A stretch of 64,000 nt of DNA, from contig NC_072897.1 in the NCBI RefSeq assembly GCF_027943255.1, positions 18,972,044 to 19,036,043 of the forward strand, given 5' to 3'. This DNA comes from Anastrepha obliqua (taxonomy: Eukaryota > Arthropoda > Insecta > Diptera > Tephritidae). Shown here one piece after another: positions 58,801 through 64,000 of this stretch (the first letter of the stretch is position 1; each line of letters starts with the position of its first letter). The position numbers were made by a program, and so were the translations under genes. The notes under the pieces are model-generated. The model saw only the letters and a list, made by a program, of their open reading frames with translations. It was not told the origin of the DNA and did not search any database.

Positions 58801-61800
58801 CTGTGCTACTATAAACAAGTTAAGCTCGAGTGTGTTTTTCGAATTTAGCGATGGAAATTCAAGTTGAACAAAGAATTTGTTTGAAATTTTGTTATTCCAA
58901 CAAAATTTCGGCGTCAGACGCCTTAAAAATGTTGCAGACAACCTATGGGGACTCTGCTCTATCGCGTGCACGTGTTTTCCAGTGGTACAAATCGTTCAAA
59001 GAGGGCCGTACATCGGTTGAAAACTTGCCTCATGAACGTCGTCCAGCAACATCAGTAAACGACAAAAACATCGGAAAAGTAAAGGAAATTGTGCTTCAAA
59101 ATCGCCGTGTGACCGAAAGAGAGATAGCTAGTGAGCTGAGCATATCAAATGGATCCGTTCATACTATTATTCATGATGTCTTGGGCATGAGACGAATGTC
59201 CGCGCGTCTTGTTCCAAAATTGTTGAATTTTCTTCAAAAAGAACAACGCAAAACTGTCGCTAAGGAAATGCTCGCCATGACTGATACGGACATCCGGCAC
59301 ATCATAACTGGTGACGAGACAAATTTGATGAAAATCTTTACTAAATTATCGAGTAAAATTATTTTTAGACAAGAATTCAAAGAGCATATTGGTATATTGA
59401 TGAATATTCTGCTCAAATATGAACGATTCTTTATCAATAAAACGGTCCGCGTATGGCATATGGCAAAAATAAATTTTTTGTTGGATGGTAGGACTGTTAT
59501 AAGCGTACATTGCAAATTTCAGCGTGATATGTCATATAGTTTGTTTTCTGTGCTACTATAAACAAGTTAAGCTCGAGTGTGTTTTTCGAATTTAGCGATG
59601 GAAATTCAAGTTGAACAAAGAATTTGTTTGAAATTTTGTTATTCCAACAAAATTTCGGCGTCAGACGCCTTAAAAATGTTGCAGACAACCTATGGGGACT
59701 CTGCTCTATCGCGTGCACGTGTTTTCCAGTGGTACAAATCGTTCAAAGAGGGCCGTACATCGGTTGAAAACTTGCCTCATGAACGTCGTCCAGTAACATC
59801 AGTAAACGACAAAAACATCGGAAAAGTAAAGGAAATTGTGCTTCAAAATCGCCGTGTGACCGAAAGAGAGATAGCTAGTGAGCTGAGCATATCAAATGGA
59901 TCCGTTCATACTATTATTCATGATGTCTTGGGCATGAGACGAGTGTCCGCGCGTCTTGTTCCAAAATTGTTGAATTTTCTTCAAAAAGAACAACGCAAAA
60001 CTGTCGCTAAGGAAATGCTCGCCATGACTGATACGGACATCCGGCACATCATAACTGGTGACGAGACAAATTTGATGAAAATCTTTACTAAATTATCGAG
60101 TAAAATTATTTTTAGACAAGAATTCAAAGAGCATATTGGTATATTGATGAATATTCTGCTCAAATATGAACGATTCTTTATCAATAAAACGGTCCGCGTA
60201 TGGCATATGGCAAAAATAAACTTTTTGTTGGATGGTAGGACTGTTATAAGCGTACATTGCAAATTTCAGCGTGATATGTCATATAGTTTGTTTTCTGTGC
60301 TACTATAAACAAGTTAAGCTCGAGTGTGTTTTTCGAATTTAGCGATGGAACTTCAAGTTGAACAAAGAATTTGTTTGAAATTTTGTTATTCCAACAAAAT
60401 TTCGGCGTCAGACGCCTTAAAAATGTTGCAGACAACCTATGGGGACTCTGCTCTATCGCGTGCACGTGTTTTCCAGTGGTACAAATCGTTCAAAGAGGGC
60501 CGTACATCGGTTGAAAACTTGCCTCATGAACGTCGTCCAGCAACATCAGTAAACGACAAAAACATCGGAAAAGTAAAGGAAATTGTGCTTCAAAATCGCC
60601 GTGTGACCGAAAGAGAGATAGCTAGTGAGCTGAGCATATCAAATGGATCCGTTCATACTATTATTCATGATGTCTTGGGCATGAGACGAATGTCCGCGCG
60701 TCTTGTTCCAAAATTGTTGAATTTTCTTCAAAAAGAACAACGCAAAACTGTCGCTAAGGAAATGCTCGCCATGACTGATACGGACATCCGGCACATCATA
60801 ACTGGTGACGAGACAAATTTGATGAAAATCTTTACTAAATTATCGAGTAAAATTATTTTTAGACAAGAATTCAAAGAGCATATTGGTATATTGATGAATA
60901 TTCTGCTCAAATATGAACGATTCTTTATCAATAAAACGGTCCGCGTATGGCATATGGCAAAAATAAATTTTTTGTTGGATGGTAGGACTGTTATAAGCGT
61001 ACATTGCAAATTTCAGCGTGATATGTCATATAGTTTGTTTTCTGTGCTACTATAAACAAGTTAAGCTCGAGTGTGTTTTTCGAATTTAGCGATGGAAATT
61101 CAAGTTGAACAAAGAATTTGTTTGAAATTTTGTTATTCCAACAAAATTTCGGCGTCAGACGCCTTAAAAATGTTGCAGACAACCTATGGGGACTCTGCTC
61201 TATCGCGTGCACGTGTTTTCCAGTGGTACAAATCGTTCAAAGAGGGCCGTACATCGGTTGAAAACTTGCCTCATGAACGTCGTCCAGCAACATCAGTAAA
61301 CGACAAAAACATCGGAAAAGTAAAGGAAATTGTGCTTCAAAATCGCCGTGTGACCGAAAGAGAGATAGCTAGTGAGCTGAGCATATCAAATGGATCCGTT
61401 CATACTATTATTCATGATGTCTTGGGCATGAGACGAGTGTCCGCGCGTCTTGTTCCAAAATTGTTGAATTTTCTTCAAAAAGAACAACGCAAAACTGTCG
61501 CTAAGGAAATGCTCGCCATGACTGATACGGACATCCGGCACATCATAACTGGTGACGAGACAAATTTGATGAAAATCTTTACTAAATTATCGAGTAAAAT
61601 TATTTTTAGACAAGAATTCAAAGAGCATATTGGTATATTGATGAATATTCTGCTCAAATATGAACGATTCTTTATCAATAAAACGGTCCGCGTATGGCAT
61701 ATGGCAAAAATAAATTTTTTGTTGGATGGTAGGACTGTTATAAGCGTACATTGCAAATTTCAGCGTGATATGTCATATAGTTTGTTTTCTGTGCTACTAT

Positions 61801-63296
61801 AAACAAGTTAAGCTCGAGTGTGTTTTTCGAATTTAGCGATGGAAATTCAAGTTGAACAAAGAATTTGTTTGAAATTTTGTTATTCCAACAAAATTTCGGC
61901 GTCAGACGCCTTAAAAATGTTGCAGACAACCTATGGGGACTCTGCTCTATCGCGTGCACGTGTTTTCCAGTGGTACAAATCGTTCAAAGAGGGCCGTACA
62001 TCGGTTGAAAACTTGCCTCATGAACGTCGTCCAGCAACATCAGTAAACGACAAAAACATCGGAAAAGTAAAGGAAATTGTGCTTCAAAATCGCCGTGTGA
62101 CCGAAAGAGAGATAGCTAGTGAGCTGAGCATATCAAATGGATCCGTTCATACTATTATTCATGATGTCTTGGGCATGAGACGAATGTTCGCGCGTCTTGT
62201 TCCAAAATTGTTGAATTTTCTTCAAAAAGAACAACGCAAAACTGTCGCTAAGGAAATGCTCGCCATGACTGATACGGACATCCGGCACATCATAACTGGT
62301 GACGAGACAAATTTGATGAAAATCTTTACTAAATTATCGAGTAAAATTATTTTTAGACAAGAATTCAAAGAGCATATTGGTATATTGATGAATATTCTGC
62401 TCAAATATGAACGATTCTTTATCAATAAAACGGTCCGCGTATGGCATATGGCAAAAATAAATTTTTTGTTGGATGGTAGGACTGTTATAAGCGTACATTG
62501 CAAATTTCAGCGTGATATGTCATACAGTTTGTTTTCTGTGCTACTATAAACAAGTTAAGCTCGAGTGTGTTTTTCGAATTTAGCGATGGAAATTCAAGTT
62601 GAACAAAGAATTTGTTTGAAATTTTGTTATTCCAACAAAATTTCGGCGTCAGACGCCTTAAAAATGTTGCAGACAACCTATGGGGACTCTGCTCTATCGC
62701 GTGCACGTGTTTTCCAGTGGTACAAATCGTTCAAAGAGGGCCGTACATCGGTTGAAAACTTGCCTCATGAACGTCGTCCAGCAACATCAGTAAACGACAA
62801 AAACATCGGAAAAGTAAAGGAAATTGTGCTTCAAAATCGCCGTGTGACCGAAAGAGAGATAGCTAGTGAGCTGAGCATATCAAATGGATCCGTTCATACT
62901 ATTATTCATGATGTCTTGGGCATGAGACGAGTGTCCGCGCGTCTTGTTCCAAAATTGTTGAATTTTCTTCAAAAAGAACAACGCAAAACTGTCGCTAAGG
63001 AAATGCTCGCCATGACTGATACGGACATCCGGCACATCATAACTGGTGACGAGACAAATTTGATGAAAATCTTTACTAAATTATCGAGTAAAATTATTTT
63101 TAGACAAGAATTCAAAGAGCATATTGGTATATTGATGAATATTCTGCTCAAATATGAACGATTCTTTATCAATAAAACGGTCCGCGTATGGCATATGGCA
63201 AAAATAAATTTTTTGTTGGATGGTAGGACTGTTATAAGCGTACATTGCAAATTTCAGCGTGATATGTCATATAGTTTGTTTTCTGTGCTACTATAA
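55863..63296 (+). CDS. Monomers 36-45, intact ORFs
   Basis: ATG every 747 bp from 55863 to 62586. MRRV and MRRM alternate strictly from monomer 37 to 45. Single changes: NDKS (39), Ala to Val (41), Ile to Leu at residue 3 (42), Ser to Phe (44). Confidence 0.65.
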
Positions 63297-63332
63297 ACAA
63301 GTTAAGCTCGAGTGTGTTTTTCGAATTTAGCG

Positions 63333-64000
63333 ATGGAAATTCAAGTTGAACAAAGAATTTGTTTGAAATTTTGTTATTCCAACAAAATTTCGGCGTCAGA
63401 CGCCTTAAAAATGTTGCAGACAACCTATGGGGACTCTGCTCTATCGCGTGCACGTGTTTTCCAGTGGTACAAATCGTTCAAAGAGGGCCGTACATCGGTT
63501 GAAAACTTGCCTCATGAACGTCGTCCAGCAACATCAGTAAACGACAAAAGCATCGGAAAAGTAAAGGAAATTGTGCTTCAAAATCGCCGTGTGACCGAAA
63601 GAGAGATAGCTAGTGAGCTGAGCATATCAAATGGATCCGTTCATACTATTATTCATGATGTCTTGGGCATGAGACGAGTGTCCGCGCGTCTTGTTCCAAA
63701 ATTGTTGAATTTTCTTCAAAAAGAACAACGCAAAACTGTCGCTAAGGAAATGCTCGCCATGACTGATACGGACATCCGGCACATCATAACTGGTGACGAG
63801 ACAAATTTGATGAAAATCTTTACTAAATTATCGAGTAAAATTATTTTTAGACAAGAATTCAAAGAGCATATTGGTATATTGATGAATATTCTGCTCAAAT
63901 ATGAACGATTCTTTATCAATAAAACGGTCCGCGTATGGCATATGGCAAAAATAAATTTTTTGTTGGATGGTAGGACTGTTATAAGCGTACATTGCAAATT
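63333..64000 (+). CDS. Monomer 46, cut by window end
   Basis: Open to the end of the window, with the NDKS and MRRV alleles. The array continues beyond. Confidence 0.65.
   Translation, partial: MEIQVEQRICLKFCYSNKISASDALKMLQTTYGDSALSRARVFQWYKSFKEGRTSVENLPHERRPATSVNDKSIGKVKEIVLQNRRVTEREIASELSISNGSVHTIIHDVLGMRRVSARLVPKLLNFLQKEQRKTVAKEMLAMTDTDIRHIITGDETNLMKIFTKLSSKIIFRQEFKEHIGILMNILLKYERFFINKTVRVWHMAKINFLLDGRTVISVHCK

Larger units (their letters stand above)
27042..64000. mobile_element. P-superfamily element C, left end (right end outside window)
   Basis: CAGAGAACGTTAATTTATAA at 27042 matches the 29-bp A terminus with few changes. The next 300 bp match the right end of A in reverse complement (ACGAGCTACGAATAGTGTGA; palindrome ATGCCGACGGCAT at 27242-27254; TATATTTTCAAACAAATACA). 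About 27997-28084 still matches A (14371-14451). So the mariner derivative and the start of the tandem array lie inside C. Whether C ends beyond the array is unknown. Confidence 0.7.
27997..64000 (+). repeat. 36-kb tandem array of a 747-bp chimeric mariner/P-element monomer
   Basis: The period is 747 bp, seen from CAAATTTGATG at 27997, 28744 and so on. The array starts abruptly 4 bp after the TA of the mariner derivative and runs off the window. Each unit is P-element-like DNA (about the first 88 bp match element A), then further non-coding sequence, then the 5' end of a mariner gene from ATG to just after its first catalytic Asp (ITGDET), where the next unit begins. Monomer ORFs start at 28275 + n x 747, with offsets after the 361-bp units near 36.1, 38.7, 42.1 and 55.1 kb and a 1-bp loss near 37751. 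Copies are nearly identical, differing by scattered single bases. About 46.3 monomers plus four truncated units account for the length. Confidence 0.95.

Noticed and set aside
28658..64000. Minus-strand ORFs of 93 and 73 codons repeated in every monomer
   Set aside because: They recur only because the DNA recurs, lie antisense to the mariner frame, and resemble no family.
27997..64000. CRISPR-like regular repeat
   Set aside because: Units are contiguous 747-bp copies with no unique spacers, in eukaryotic DNA.

Overview
This is eukaryotic, AT-rich DNA that looks like dipteran heterochromatin. The TE families (Jockey-like LINE, mariner/Tc1, piggyBac, P-superfamily, hAT MITE, Helitron, gypsy-type errantivirus, tRNA-derived SINE) and the many catatatgtatg-type runs suggest a higher fly, perhaps a tephritid; the species is inference. 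I found no host gene, rRNA or tRNA gene.

Layout. 1-8.86 kb is a patchwork of decayed elements: a Jockey-like retrotransposon, Tc1/mariner and mariner pseudogenes, a foldback MITE, SINE pieces in both orientations, a minus-strand LINE RT fragment, and a non-autonomous Helitron with exact A|TC...CTAG|T ends (6938-8771). From 8.86 kb the window is organised by three related P-superfamily elements with CAGAGAACGT termini. A (8864-14778) and B (14823-26797) each have 7-bp target duplications. C starts at 27042 and runs out of the window. A holds a mariner deletion derivative split and duplicated around a piggyBac element, plus a Tc1 deletion derivative. B holds two copies of a palindromic hAT MITE (8-bp TSDs), a remnant of P-type transposase, and a nearly full-length errantivirus (19298-26491, minus strand, TSD TACA) with several separate lesions. 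C holds a mariner deletion derivative and then the main feature of the window.

From 27997 to the end, 36 kb is a tandem array of a 747-bp monomer: about 46 monomers plus four 361-bp truncated units. Each monomer fuses the 5' part of a mariner transposase gene (helix-turn-helix region up to the first catalytic Asp) to DNA matching the interior of P element A. The mariner frame reads through this DNA, giving a chimeric 236-codon ORF that is intact in 39 of the 45 monomers fully inside the window. The simplest history is that a mariner inserted in P element C, a composite segment was duplicated in tandem, and unequal exchange then expanded it. Shared variants, a 2-monomer alternation and a duplicated 3,349-bp block record that history.

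The genes form no pathway. The window shows nested transposition, decay and satellite birth. Whether the array is transcribed, makes protein or feeds small-RNA silencing cannot be told from sequence.
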